Shown here in pieces: positions 11,120 to 23,240 of a stretch of 64,000 nt of DNA; positions within the stretch are counted from its first letter, which is position 1, and the number at the start of each line of letters is the position of its first letter. Source of the DNA: Cycas panzhihuaensis (taxonomy: Eukaryota > Cycadophyta); assembly GCA_023213395.1 (NCBI GenBank), contig CM041465.1, positions 223,827,741 through 223,891,740 on the forward strand. The letters are read 5' to 3'. The position numbers were made by a program, and so were the translations under genes. Under the pieces are notes generated by a model. That model was not told the DNA's origin and made no database searches. It saw nothing but the letters and a program-made list of their open reading frames with translations.

Positions 11120-12706
11120 TTGCCCTCATGAGCAAAGTATTGGATTCCCACGAGCCTCAAACTTTTGATGAAGCTAATGCATATGCATCTTAGAGAAAGG
11201 TGATGGAAGATGAATACCACTCTATTGTTAAAAATAACACTTGGGAATTAGTTAACTTACCTCCAAATAAAAGAGCAATTGGCACTAAGTGAATCTATAA
11301 AACCAAGTTACGCTTGATAGATTAATTGATAAATATAAAGTTAAATTGGTTGCCAAAGGTTATGCCTAAAAATAAGGCATTGATTACAATAAAACATTTT
11401 TTATTACTGCTCAAATAGAAATGGTTTGAATGATAATAAGTTTAGCAACCCAAATAGGATGGGAAGCCTATCAAATGGATGTCAAAAGTGTCTTCCTCAA
11501 TAGTTATATTTAAAAGGATATCTATGTCACTCAACCCTTTGGTTTTGAAGTCAAAGGGGAAGAAAATAAAGTGTATAAACTTAAAAAGGCACTTTACAAA
11601 TTGAAATAAGCACCCAAGGCCTAGTATTCCTGAATTGACAAATATTTTAGAGATCAAGACTTTGAAAGATCTCAATAGACCCAAATCGCTACGTCAAAAT
11701 CAAGGGAAATTCTATCCTAATTATAAAACTCTATGCAGATGATCTTATCTACACTGGAAATGACTCATATTTATTGCAAAACATTAAGGAAGCCATGTGT
11801 AAGAAGTTTGAAATGACAGATTTGGGGTTAATGAATTACTTCCTAGGTTTGGAGGTATGGCAAGATAAGAATGGCATCTTCATCTCCCAATGGAAGTATA
11901 CCCTGGATCTATTATAAAAGTTTAGGATGACTGACTGCAAATCATTGGCAACTCTAACAGAAACAAGAATTAAACATTCCAAATCAGATGACTCTATATT
12001 AATTGATCCTGTAGTCTATAGACAACTAATCAACAGTATGATCTATTTGATATCCACTCGATTAGACATAACACATTTAGTTAGTATTGTATCCAGATTC
12101 ATATAAGACCTGAAGATTACTCATTAGCAAGTAGCCAAAACAATTCTTTGTTATCTTAAAGACACTTCAGAATATGGCCTATATTATAAAGCTTCATCAA
12201 ACTTCTGGTTGACAGGTTATATAGATTCAGATTGGGCAGGCAACATTAACGACAAAAAATCAACCTCAATTTACATGTTCAGTATGGGGTCAGTAGCTAT
12301 AGCATGGAGTATTAAGAAAGAAAATATAGTTTCCCTATCTACATTCAAAGTAAAATATAAATCAGTTGTTGCTAATGCATATGAAACAATATGGTTGAGA
12401 AGACTACTATAAGACTTTCAGCTAAAATAAAAAAGCCCTACAAGAATTTGGTATGACAATCAAAGTATAATAAAGATGGCACAGAACCTAGTTTTTCATG
12501 GTAGAATGAAACATATTGAGATGCAACATCATTTTATTTGAGAGCTAGTATAAGCAAGAGAGATTGAATTGGAATATTGTAATACCAAAGATCAAGCAAT
12601 AGACATCTTCATAAAAATATTGGGTAAAATCAAATTTCAAAAATTTAGAGATAAATTGGGATTTAACAAATTGGGAGTTTTCCACATTGGTCAGTATGGG
12701 GGAGAA
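11120..12706 (+). pseudogene. Copia A reverse transcriptase and RNase H remnant
   Basis: The RT domain starts with EPQTFDEANAYAS and MEDEYHSIVKNNTWELVNLP (about 11150-11265) and continues in several frames; the catalytic YVDD block falls in the much-mutated part around 11740. RNase H is clearer: DSDWAGNINDKKSTS (about 12226-12270) with its catalytic Asp, then IVSLSTFKVKYKSVVANAYE, FHGRMKHIEMQHHFI and DQAIDIFIKILGKIKFQKFR just before the polypurine tract. Two C-terminal open frames (12209-12412 and 12569-12799) are its longest intact pieces. Confidence 0.8.
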
Positions 12707-13081
12707 TGTTGGGATAATACCCAATTCACTTTTGTAAATACACACCTAGGGCCCCTCAAAGTTACCTTAGGCCTCCCTAGGACACCTCAGGCCACCTAGC
12801 AGTTGTCAACAACTGTCAAAGGAGTTGACATAGCTACCAAAAGTAAGTATTTAATTAATTATTTAATATTTTAATATTATTTTTAAGTTTTGAATGTTGT
12901 CAGTTAGAGGCGCTTATCGCCTCCCCAAATTTCTCTATAAATAAGGTGGAAATACCTGTCTAGTATTTTTTAACACTGCCAACTTACAATTCAGAGATTT
13001 ATTTTGTACTTGGAATAATATACTTGCACTTGTAATCCACCCACTCTGCACCTTGCTTCCAATAATATTTATAAGTAATCA
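12696..13081 (+). mobile_element. Polypurine tract and 3' LTR of copia A
   Basis: The polypurine tract ATGGGGGAGAA (12696-12706) is followed by TGTTGGGATAATACC, a classic copia LTR start. The U3/R promoter TATA box is CTATAAATAAGG at 12935-12946. The LTR is taken to end at a CA near 13081. A duplicate copy was not found, so the right edge is estimated from the terminal CA only. Confidence 0.7.
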
Positions 13082-16000
13082 AAAAATAAAATGACAAGGG
13101 ATAAAGGTCAAGAAAAAGGGGATTACCCTTCAAGAAGCCTTTTAATCTTATTTTTAGCTTTATGTTTTCTACTTTTTAAAGGTTTGTTAGGTGCATTTTG
13201 CATTGGACTCTAAAGGGGATCTTATTGAGGTATTAAGAAAAGCTTATTATAAGTGAGAAAAGTTATAACCAAAACTGTAAATCTAAAACATGGTTATGCA
13301 AAAAGGACATTAGTTAAGTGCTCTTTACTATAAGAATCCATAACAAATGCCTAAAAAGGAAAATATAACTTCAAAGAATCAAATGTAATGTATAAGTTCT
13401 AAAACTCAAAATAAGAGGAGAATCACAGTGTTTTATTACACTTATGTGTGAAGGTGGTGGGAACCTCATAATTATGCTTAGAAGGCAAGTTATTTTACTT
13501 ATAATGCTAGCATGTAAAAGGGGAGGTAAGCCAAAGAGCAAGCAAATAAAACTGATTGAATGCAAGTAAAGAGAAGTAATTCCTAAATGTGATAATTAAG
13601 AAGAGGACCCTTTATTGGTAGCCTAATTGTGAGTGTTAACAAGCTAAAAAATTATGAACCTTAAATAAATTTTTAAAGTAAACCTAGGAAAATAAGGAAA
13701 CCACAAGCAAGTGCATGCAAGTTTAGATACAATAAATCTTACTTAAATAGGCAATAAGAAATAAGTAAATCAATGACAAATTATACTCCTCAAATAAGAA
13801 AAAAATAATAATTTTATTATATTTTATTCAAAACTAAATAAAGTAGGATGTTAGTACCAACTTAGAGCAACAAGCTTATGTTGAAAATCAAAGACCAAAA
13901 GAGGAGAGAAAGCGATTTATACAAGCTAAAAGGAAAAAGAAAAGTCCCTAAGTAATGAAACACTAAGGGACTGATGAATCACTCTCCAACTAGTCAAAAT
14001 GCCATGAAAACTTGTTTATAAGCATCTAAGACCTACGAACACAACAAGATAAGTTCATAAGAAAGTAACAAGGCAAAATGAAATAAGATAAGTAAAAGAA
14101 TAGTAAATGATTTGAGGAGCCCACTTAAAAGTCTCATACCAAATGAGTTTAGAAGATTATATAGAGCTCTTAGAATATGATTTTTGTAAGAAAACCACTT
14201 GTATGATGTGTATAGTATCCCTATATTATATTTGGTCTAGTAAGATGTTGAAACAAAATGCTAAATGAGACACACCCCCCAAAAGAAAATATATTTCTCT
14301 ATTTTAGGACTAATACTGATGATACTATTAAAATCAGAAGGATATAGCTAAAATTATAAGGGCCATATCACTAATTTTGATGGCACTGTCAAAATTCTGT
14401 AGTACCATCATATACTTTGATAATATGTTATATACCATCAAATTTTTGGCAAGGTTAGTATAAATTTAATGGAATACATCAAGAAATTTGATGGGGTTAG
14501 AATAAACATGATAGGATGATACCATCAAACTTTTAAAAATATTAAAATAAAAAATTCAAGTAGAAAATAGGGAGACAAAAACCAAAAATAATGTTATACA
14601 ATAATCCAAGACATAATGCATGAGGATGGCTAGCAGTATAAGAAGATAAACCTTTAATTTGGTGCATAGTAGATTTAATCATAGGTGCCCTAAAGACAAG
14701 TACTCATAATGCATAATGATATCTCAATAAATAAACCACATCAACTAAAGCAAAGTGAAGAAGGGCCAAGACCTGAGGACTAAGGAGACCAAATTTTGAA
14801 GAAATAACTTGGATACATGCCAATGGTATAAGTATAGTTGGAAATGACCTTAAGTCTTCTTGAAATAATATTTAAGCATGCATCATTGGTTAATGGAACA
14901 TTCTTCTTATTTATTTAATAAGAATTATTCATCTTATTTATGAAAATAATAGAAATGGATACACATCTTATTCATGTGATATGAGGTAAATATTAACTCA
15001 AATAGAGGTATGAAATAGTAAATGGCCCAAACTTATCTTGAGAGACATTATAATCAATATCAAAATATCTATGAAATAGGTTAAAAATAAAGTAAACATA
15101 TTGGCTATTATTGGTACACTAATAAGAGAATAAAAGGAAAAGAGAAGCACTAACATTTTATTATGAAGCAATAAAGGATTCTATAAGTTAAATGGGAGGA
15201 AGAAGAAAAAGGAAAAAGAAATATATATGTGGGCAACAAGATAGAGTTGGTATATAAGCTAAGATATACCAAAATGCTTGAGGATATGATTTCTTTTAGA
15301 AAATAGTCAAATACCATTACTAGGAATAGGATAATAAGTATTTAGTATCTTTCAATCTCTTAGAATATTATTCAAAAGTATTGGTGGCAAATTTTGGGTA
15401 GTTATTAGCACTTAAAACAATAGCCTATTTATGGTTGGTTAATATATGGTGATTATGGGCATTTGAAAGACATCCCAAGAAAGATACCAATTAATTTCCA
15501 AGTGAGTATGATTTGTTATGATTAGGTTTTGAATTAATTTTATAGTGGGCTTAATAATAACTAATCACTAAAAACATCATTCTGGGTCACTTTGATCTCG
15601 ATGATATTTTTCATATAAATTTAACCTCAATATTATACAAAATGTTGTATATGATATTTTCAAATGTCATGAGTTAACCTATATTTATGTTTCCTCATAA
15701 AGAGCAAATATATAGGCCCTTATCTTGCACTTCATTTACATGAGAAAAGAATTTATATTTGGTAAGAGAAATACCTTTATTAAACAAAGATATTTTGAGA
15801 ATAAGAAGAGGAAGTTATCTATGATCTAATTTCTATCATTTGATGAAATCCTTCTCTCTTTAGAATCTTTAGGAAGGTTACAACAACTTATTTATACTGA
15901 GATTTAGATGTATGATTTCCCTTCATAAGGTGATTATTCTTCTATAAGGAGTTGTATATAAGAAGAATGGTTATTATACCAACTTTGGTTAGATCATTAT

Positions 16001-16827
16001 TATGTTACTACAATAGCAATATTATTATATATGATAGTGCTAGGATTATACTATAATAAGACAATGGTTGCCTTGTAATGGACTTGTGATGTCATGGCAA
16101 CTATGACTATGATGATGTTACTGTTACATTTGTGATTTTGATTAGATGTGATTACTATGATAACTACAAATGATATAGTTAATATTATAACTATGGTTAG
16201 TTAGTAAGCCAGTAGGATTTTTAGGACGGAAAAGGGATTGTAATATTTGTATGATATGTAATTATTTTTTAGTTGATCATTCTTAGCATATTATAATTCT
16301 CTCTTCTATTATTGTGTTTATAAACACCTCCAATGTACTTTCCTTATGACTATTTACTCCACTCTATTGATAAGAATAAATAGTCCAAAAAATAAAATAA
16401 AAGAAAAGAAAAAAGAAAAATGAAAGTCCTGCCACATTAAATTCCACATGCGAGGATTACTTTGTAATTTCTAACAGATTTCATAGTGTCTTTCTTGATA
16501 CCCTCTCTCCACCTTTTGATTTCAAAAATATATTAGATATTCACTGCTATGTGTTATTGTTACAAATATTACCATCTTTTACACCAATTTTGATCATGTC
16601 TTTCAATGTTTCTAGTTGCTCCCTTTATATCTTTGTGTCTTTCAATGTTGTTGATTACTCCCTTCATCTTCTTGAGCATGCATGCCTGTCGACACTCGTA
16701 GATTATCAAATCTATTACTAGTATAAGTAGTGTGAGACAAGATTACTCATCAAGTTATGGTAGAACTAGATGAGGAATCTCTCTTATTTTGGGATAAAGT
16801 TAATTTTTGGAAGGAATTATATGCCAT
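13082..16827. other. No recognisable gene; includes a dispersed CCATCAAA/TTTGATGG motif cluster
   Basis: AT-rich sequence without detectable coding potential. Between 14374 and 14530 the motif TTTGATGG or its complement CCATCAAA, or a close variant, occurs about five times in both orientations. The rest (15000-16827) is unassigned; it may be 5' flank or leader of the old gypsy F, because copia B inserted at 16833. Confidence 0.4.
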
Positions 16828-16832
16828 GATTT

Positions 16833-17033
16833 TGTTAAGATAAAAGAAAATATGGAGAAAAGATTAACCTTCCTTGATTATAGGGGAGAGAAAATATCTT
16901 AATATACATAATAAAGTTACAAATATAGGTCATGTGTCAAACATATACAAAGAGGGTTATGATATATAACCCTCATTTTATGTAGGATCTCTTAAAAAAT
17001 CAAACATAGGAATAAAATATTAATACTCTAACC
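16833..17033 (-). repeat. 3' LTR of copia B
   Basis: In + orientation it starts TGTTAAGATAAAAG and ends ATACTCTAACC; the matching copy is at 26518-26733. The terminal bases have drifted from the TG...CA form at its right edge. Confidence 0.85.
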
Positions 17034-18538
17034 TCCCCTGGCACCTTAATGTCTTATCCTTTGTTTTTTATTTCTAGTTTTTCTCTTAGAAATTAGAACT
17101 TAACTTTTAATAAGAGTTTTGTAAACATATTTGTAAGTTACTCCTCACTAGTGTAATACTATGAGTCTATTTCCTTTGTTTAAACTTTTTCTTTGATAAA
17201 ATGGTGGTACACTTTAATGTGTTTCGTCCTTGTATAGAATATAGGTTTTTTCGTTAATTTGATAACACTTTAGTTATCGTAAAACATAGGAGTGGCCTAT
17301 TATTAATTTTGTTTTAGATCTTTGAGAAGTTACCTTATCCATATTGCTTTATAAGTGGCCCTTACTACTACTTTATATTCTACTTCTATAGATGACAGGG
17401 CTATAGCATCCTAATTTTGATTGCTCTAAGATGTGACAACTAATCCAAGAGTAAAATAGTAACCTAAAGTAGATTTTCTCTTTTATTGATCTCTAACCTA
17501 TTTTGAATTATTATATCTAGTTAATTTGAGAGAACTTATCTTGACATAACTTAATCTTAAGTTTGGAGTATCTTTATTATATCTCAGTATCCTTTTTATT
17601 GTATTTCAGTATGACACTTTTGGTGCATGCTTATATTTTAAAGTTACCCTGACTAAATAAGAGATATTAGGTCTAATAGCAATTAGATAAATAAGGCTAC
17701 TAATAAGCTGCTTATACAAGGTTTCATTTATCTCTTATCCATCTTCATTTGTGGTTAACTTACATCTTGTTTCCATTAGAGTGGTGGTAGCATTAAAATC
17801 TTCCATCTTGAAATTTTTGAGAAGATTTTTTACATATTTTGACTAAGAATTAAAGATAAAATATATCTTTTTCTCTACTTCAATTCTAAGATAATAATGC
17901 AATGTACCCATATCTATCATTTCAAAGATATTTTTCATTTGAACATTTATCCAACTAATTATGTATTAATCACTCTTATTAATTATTATGTCATCTATAT
18001 AAACCACATTTATGGTGATCAAGTCATTCCCCATTTTCTTGATATAAAGACTTGGATCTGATTCGCACCTAATGAAACCTTTTTGTTTAAGATGTGAGTT
18101 TAACTTTGCATACCATGCTCGTGGTACCTACTTGATTCTATATAGTGCATTTTTTAACCTACAAAGAAGATGTTATTTACCTCATTTTATGTATCTAAGA
18201 GGTTGTTCCATGTATAATTATTCATCTATATCCTTGCTTAGAAAGATACTTTTCATATCTAGTTATATAATATCCCATCTAAAATGTGCTACCATAGTAA
18301 TGACTATCCTAATAATTATTACTTTTGCTATTAAAGAAAAGGCCTTTTCATAATTAATACCATCAATTTGACAATATCCTTTTGCAATTAGTCTAGCTTT
18401 GTATTTTTTAGTGCTTCTAATAGATTTCTCTTTAATTTTATATACCTATTTACATCTAATTATAGGCTTATCCTTAGGTGGTAAGACTAATTACCAAGTC
18501 TGATTTTTTTTATATGGCACCCATTTTGGTATCTATAG
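17034..18538 (-). pseudogene. Copia B reverse transcriptase (3' part) and RNase H
   Basis: Read on the minus strand from 18538 downwards, the segment gives the RT thumb/palm start (KARLIAKGYCQIDGINYEK-like, about 18340-18440), a central RT region (18070-18330) and RNase H with SSIEVEYKVVVRATYKAIW (about 17330-17400). Many stops interrupt it. The 5' end of this RT is continuous in sense with the piece at 23241-23300 on the other side of element C, showing that C landed inside the RT gene. Confidence 0.8.
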
Positions 18539-18888
18539 TGTTAGATTTTAACATGGAAATCATCAAACTCCAAATACACCACAAGAACGATAACTAAAAT
18601 AGAACTTGTATTCAATTAACATAAGCATGATTCTAATACATCAAAGACTCAATATGAGTCTCTATGATGACTAGCTTCAATATACTACCTCAACCACCTT
18701 TATATACAAAAGAGGTGTGAAGACATATAAGACAAGTAATACATGTAGGACAAATACCTTTGTCCTCACCAATGACATTACACCAACTAATTTGACTAAT
18801 AATCTTCTATCTTCTCACACAATATTATAATAACTCTTTGAATCTAGGACTTAGGACTATGACACACATTAAATATTATACTCTAACA
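18539..18888 (-). repeat. 3' LTR of element C
   Basis: 350 bp, TG...CA termini, followed on the + strand by the complement of the polypurine tract. A TATA-like motif (TTTATATACAAAAG, about 18709-18722) lies in its middle. About 24 differences from its partner by eye, mostly transitions. Confidence 0.9.
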
Positions 18889-21800
18889 CCTCCCCTTAAT
18901 GTTTAATGTCAATACTACAAAAAGTGATTGAGTACTAAAGACTAACATAACACTTTGACAATGACCTCTAATGTACTCTAATTTAATCGACATGTACTTT
19001 GTTTTCTTTGAATTTATAGTATTTTGATCTTGGAATAGTCTTGAACACAATGTCTTTGCCTTGATCTTTGTCTTCAATCTTGTAGTGTCATCTTTGAGAT
19101 AGTCCTTTAGACTGATGGTCTTCGAGCTTTGCCTCCTTAATCTTCATATATAATTAGGAATCCTTTGTCATGAAAAACAAGTTGTGAATCATGGCTAGTT
19201 CAACTTGAGCTTGGTATAGACTTATCAGTTGATCTTGCATGTACTCATCAAAAGCATCTTCAAGGTGTACATCAAGTATGTCTTTAGCTAATTCATTGTA
19301 AAATCTGCATGTCTTGTCTACTCCTATTTCTTATCTAATAAATCTTGTGTGTCCTTGGTGAATATGTGGTCTTCCTCCTTGAAAGGAAAGGAGTGACACT
19401 GATCCCTTTCCTAACTTTATTTGTTCAAATATATATGCAAGACTCAAAAAATTCTCTATACTATGTATAATGAGGACTTTCAAAATGATTACATACACCC
19501 ATTTCCTGATTAAGGCTATACAAAAATGGAACATTATTTTGACATGATTAAACTTTATGATCAAGTAACCTACCCAAAACATACTATGGTCTTAACAAAT
19601 AAGATTTAGATCATATAGTATCCTACTTATGTCCCTTCTTTCTTTAAAAGAACTTTCTAGTTCATTGTAGGATATGTTGTCACAATTTTGATTCTTTCAA
19701 AGATGAAAATAGAGGATGTAACTGAGTTGAGAAGAATCAATGATAGTTTCCAATACATGCATATCATTGTATGTCCTAACATCATTTACATTATGGCTAC
19801 TAACCTATCAACATATACTAAGATAATATTATTTATACCTTTTGTTAGTATGCATGTGTCTCCCTGAAGAATTACCTACAAAGATTATGGTTCAGGTTCT
19901 TCAATTTCCACTCTTTCAGCAATCCTAAGTGCGAAGTTTCCTATCATCTTGGTGAGGCTCAAGTCATTTGGTGCACTCAAATCTTCATCAGATTTTGGGC
20001 AAAAATTATTAGACTCCTGTCCTTACCAGAATCAAGCTAATTTTTGGCTTTCATTTTCAACTTCTTCCTTTAGTTCTTTGTCTTTTTTATACTCCTTTGT
20101 ACTTCTTCAGGTCCTTTTTCTTATACTTCTTCTAGCAGTTTCTAGGCATCCTCAGCTAAATCAGTATTTTGAAGAGTTTGTACAAGGAAGTGATAGGAAG
20201 AAGGAAGATTATCCTTATCAAAGGCTGCAAGTATTATGTCAGTGGCTATTCTATTTTTCCTTTTGAAAGTTTCATCCCTCTGTTCGTGAGCTATTTCAGT
20301 ACCCATAATTGTCTTTCAAAGTTTCTTTGTCTTGAATATGCACTCTATCTTAATTTTTTAGATTCAAAAATTAGTGCCAATATATTTGGGTAAAGTAAAA
20401 GGGAGATTTGTCAACCAGTATTTCTTTCTTTTAGGCACAAACACTATGATGTCACTCAACTCTATATTGTATGATTAGATTGAACAAGAGAAACATTACC
20501 CAAGATTATATCTCCATGATATCTGAATGAGTCAATCATAGCTATAATTCTCAGGATTCAACAACTTATAATGCATTAATAGAAGATATTATATCAATAA
20601 CAATCTTGACAAATCTGATCTCAGTCTCAACAGTTTGGGAATATTCAATAGATGCAGTTCAAGTACCTCCTCAGCTAACAGCAACATGCTCATTCATTGG
20701 TTCTCTACCATTGTTCGTAGATCCATCTGCTACCCTTCGAAAGCTATATATTCAAGACTACATTTCTTCAAGTTATGATTGCCCCTGAGATACAGTCCCA
20801 ATGCCCCTAACTATTTTAAAAGTGGATGTCTGTGCATATGGCAGTGACACTTCCATTAATTTCTTCGATAAAATCCCTAATGGCTTGCTTATTAGTAAAT
20901 GGTATAGATCCCACGGGATCTTCTAGTCTCTTGGTCATTCATGACCTTCAATTATGTCACTTCATTGAAGGGCTTGAAAGCCTGCTTTAAGCTCTAATGT
21001 TACCAAATACTCTGTACTATGTGTCTCAGTTGTCAAGGCACTAAGGGTGGAGAGAAGCCCCACCAAAATCATGAGGATCTAAGAATGGTCAAAAGGGGGT
21101 CGCGAGTTTGAATCTCATTCTTTTTGGGATTAAGTTCACAGTAGTTGACAATATACTTACCTCTCCATCTTAGTTTAGTACTCGCATTCTTCTCCTTTAT
21201 CAGGAGATTTTCCACTAACTCACCTCCATCAATGTATTCTTTACATTTATGGCTTTTCAATCATCTTCCTATCTTCTCCTAAGGCATCGTACAGATTCCA
21301 CAAGATCAGTTCATAGCAAAGCTTCAAGGTCAGGTGATTCCATGTATTCTCTACGAATGACTCGCCCAACTGGAGTGATAAACCTTTAATAACTTGTGGG
21401 TCTTCCTAGAGTTAACTATGTTTTACCATGATTCATGCTTAACTATAGATTTCATCCATGGTCATGCACAAATTATCTCTTCAACAACAATTATAATCAT
21501 ATAGATTAGGTCTCCTTAAATGAATTCTTGGCTCGCATGCCTTTCTCCTTCAACTCACATTGTCTCATGCATGATCTTCATATAGACAGACTTGTCACAC
21601 TATGGATCTATAACTCTTCACTGTATGTATTCTACAATGCCCTAACTGTGATTGTAGCTTCTTGAATATCAAGCAAGCAGTTATGCCTGACAAGTATAAC
21701 TACTGGCACCACTATTTCATGGCTATAATTGGGTCACTTCTAACTCTATTTGTTGGATTGCATTCTACTAATGATATGGGAATTGAGTTACCTTCTCTAG

Positions 21801-22878
21801 GAGTAGAGCATGCTTTGTTTAAATTAGTCTCCCTAGTTGTTGAATCCAGCGAAGTGAATTTGGCAAGTTCCAAGCTCACTTCGGAGGTATCTCAGTCAAG
21901 ATTGTTTGAAACTATTTCCAGCAATAATAAACTTATGAAGTGGACAACTTGAATAGACACAATCTGTTACTAGTCTAGAGGTAAAAAGTATCAAAAATCT
22001 TACCATGGAGAGGAGGTTAGATGGTGATTCCAGTGAAGCCTATGATAGTTCAAAACTACTAAGCAGTTTTGGTTATGCAAACGTTACAAAGATCATTTAC
22101 AGTATATCAATGGTAATACGTCTAGCACATTAACACTGCCACAATGGAGTACAAATAGAGAACAAACACTATGCCCATGTCGATTGCAGATGAAACTGAC
22201 CCATCATATACACCAGATCTAATCTCCTTGCTTGGACCTATTTTTGAGTCATTGGACAACTTTCCATTGGATCTTAGAAGTGGACTTTCGAGTGTTTTGT
22301 CACCTATCCATATACCTATCACTACTCCTGTCAATAGACCTACACCTATTGAGTCTCCTGCCTCATGAAATTATTGATAAAGTATAAAAGAATAGAAGAA
22401 TTATGATAGACAAAGCTCCGGGAGGGCATCAACTCAGCAGGAAATTCCTTTGTCTCAGGCACTGGCTCTCTTGCTTCATAATTCATGAACAGCCTCCTTT
22501 TTTTTCATGCATAACTTATGGTAAAATTTGTTAGAAACAATAATGAATGAATTTGGTAACTAACTCCCAATTTAACCAATTAATTTGTTAACAAACCCTA
22601 ACAAGTTTCAGATCTTTGTAGAATTTCATAATAGTGCTTTCTTTATATCATCTGTAATTTCAATCATCAATCACAAGTTTTATAATCTTTGCCTTATAAC
22701 TAGCTAAGGGAATAGTATTACCCAGTTCAGATTTCTGTCATCCTAATACTTTAGCACACCTTGTATTAATGATGACTTGGAACTTCACCTCTTCAATTCA
22801 AATCTTTAATCTATCAGTCGCCCTAATGGGGTCACCTTCCTCTCTTATTTGCATAACAAAAGCCTTAACGAGTAACCT
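18889..22878 (-). other. Interior of element C: coding-like but unrecognised minus-strand stretches
   Basis: On the minus strand several stretches look protein-coding but match no family I know: one containing NELAKDILDVHLEDAFDEYM and QDQLISLYQAQVELAMIHNL (about 19150-19310); a lysine/glutamate-rich, coiled-coil-like stretch with LAAFDKDNLPSSYHFLVQTL (about 19940-20300); and one with TKRLEDPVGSIPFTNKQAIR (about 20840-20945). None resembles gag, protease, RT, RNase H or integrase. They may be a decayed element-specific ORF or captured host sequence. The + strand frames here (19949-20266, 21662-21952, 22171-22368) are probably antisense to the element. Confidence 0.45.
21020..21125 (+). repeat. 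tRNA-like / SINE-like segment inside element C
   Basis: The segment carries an A-box-like GTCTCAGTTGTCAAGGCACT (about 21021-21040) and a B-box-like GTCGCGAGTTTGAATCTC (about 21099-21116), the two internal RNA polymerase III promoter elements of tRNA-derived SINEs. It looks like GTGTCTCAGTTGG...GGTTCGAATC of tRNAs. The A-to-B spacing, about 60-75 bases, is longer than in a tRNA. No clear target duplication or tail was found. It is a suggestion only. Confidence 0.35.
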
Positions 22879-22890
22879 GCTCTGATACCA
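22879..22890 (-). other. Primer-binding site of element C
   Basis: The complement reads TGGTATCAGAGC and continues AGGT, directly adjacent to the inner end of the right LTR. It is an exact 12-base match to the plant initiator-Met tRNA primer-binding site used by many copia and gypsy elements. Confidence 0.9.
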
Positions 22891-23240
22891 TGTTAGATTT
22901 TAATATGGAAAACATCAAACTCCAAATATACCACAAGAACAATAACCAAAATAGAACCTGTACTCAATTAACATAAGCATGACTCTAATACATTAAAGAC
23001 TCAATATGAGTCTCCATGATGACTTGCTTCAATATACTACCTCAACCACCTTTATATACAAAAGAGGTGGGAGGACATACAAGACAAGTAATGCATGTGG
23101 GACAAACACCTTTGTCCTGACTAATGACATTACACCAACTAACTTGACCAATAATCTTCTATCTTCTCACACAATATTATAATAACTCTTTGATTCTAGG
23201 ACTTAGGACAATGACACACATTAAACATTATACTCTAACA
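22891..23240 (-). repeat. 5' LTR of element C
   Basis: Partner of 18539-18888; same length and termini. In minus orientation transcription would start in this copy and run leftwards through the primer-binding site. Confidence 0.9.

Larger units (their letters stand above)
8460..13081 (+). mobile_element. Ty1/copia retrotransposon A, degenerate, 5' LTR missing
   Basis: The copia order gag, protease, integrase, reverse transcriptase, RNase H can be followed on the + strand from the ATG at 8460 to the polypurine tract at 12696-12706. A 3' LTR follows from 12707 to about 13081 (375 bp). Reading frame is lost many times, mostly by TAA/TAG codons at sites where the family has Gln or Trp. No 5' LTR or PBS was found upstream of 8460, so the left end is truncated or replaced by the gypsy-like LTR fragment ending there. 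Target duplications cannot be assigned. Confidence 0.85.
18539..23240 (-). mobile_element. Complete LTR element C without recognisable gag-pol, nested in copia B
   Basis: Two 350-bp LTRs (18539-18888 and 22891-23240) are about 93% identical by eye, both starting TGTTAGATTTTAA in + orientation and ending CTCTAACA. A primer-binding site, the complement of 22879-22890 (TGGTATCAGAGC), abuts the right LTR, and a polypurine tract (complement of 18889-18898) abuts the left LTR, so the element runs on the minus strand. Flanking 5-bp sequences are TATAG (18534-18538) and CATAG (23241-23245), a target duplication with one mismatch. The 4-kb interior has no recognisable gag, protease, RT or integrase. 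It is therefore probably non-autonomous (LARD-like), mobilised by another element's proteins. Confidence 0.9.

Noticed and set aside
19949-20393. Open + frames inside element C (105 and 74 codons)
   Set aside because: Element C is transcribed on the minus strand and these are antisense; the hydrophobic, Ser/Leu/Phe-rich content fits a reverse-complement artefact.
22122-22368. Opposing frames with glycine/proline-rich peptides in element C
   Set aside because: Too short and mutually overlapping; no domain recognised.
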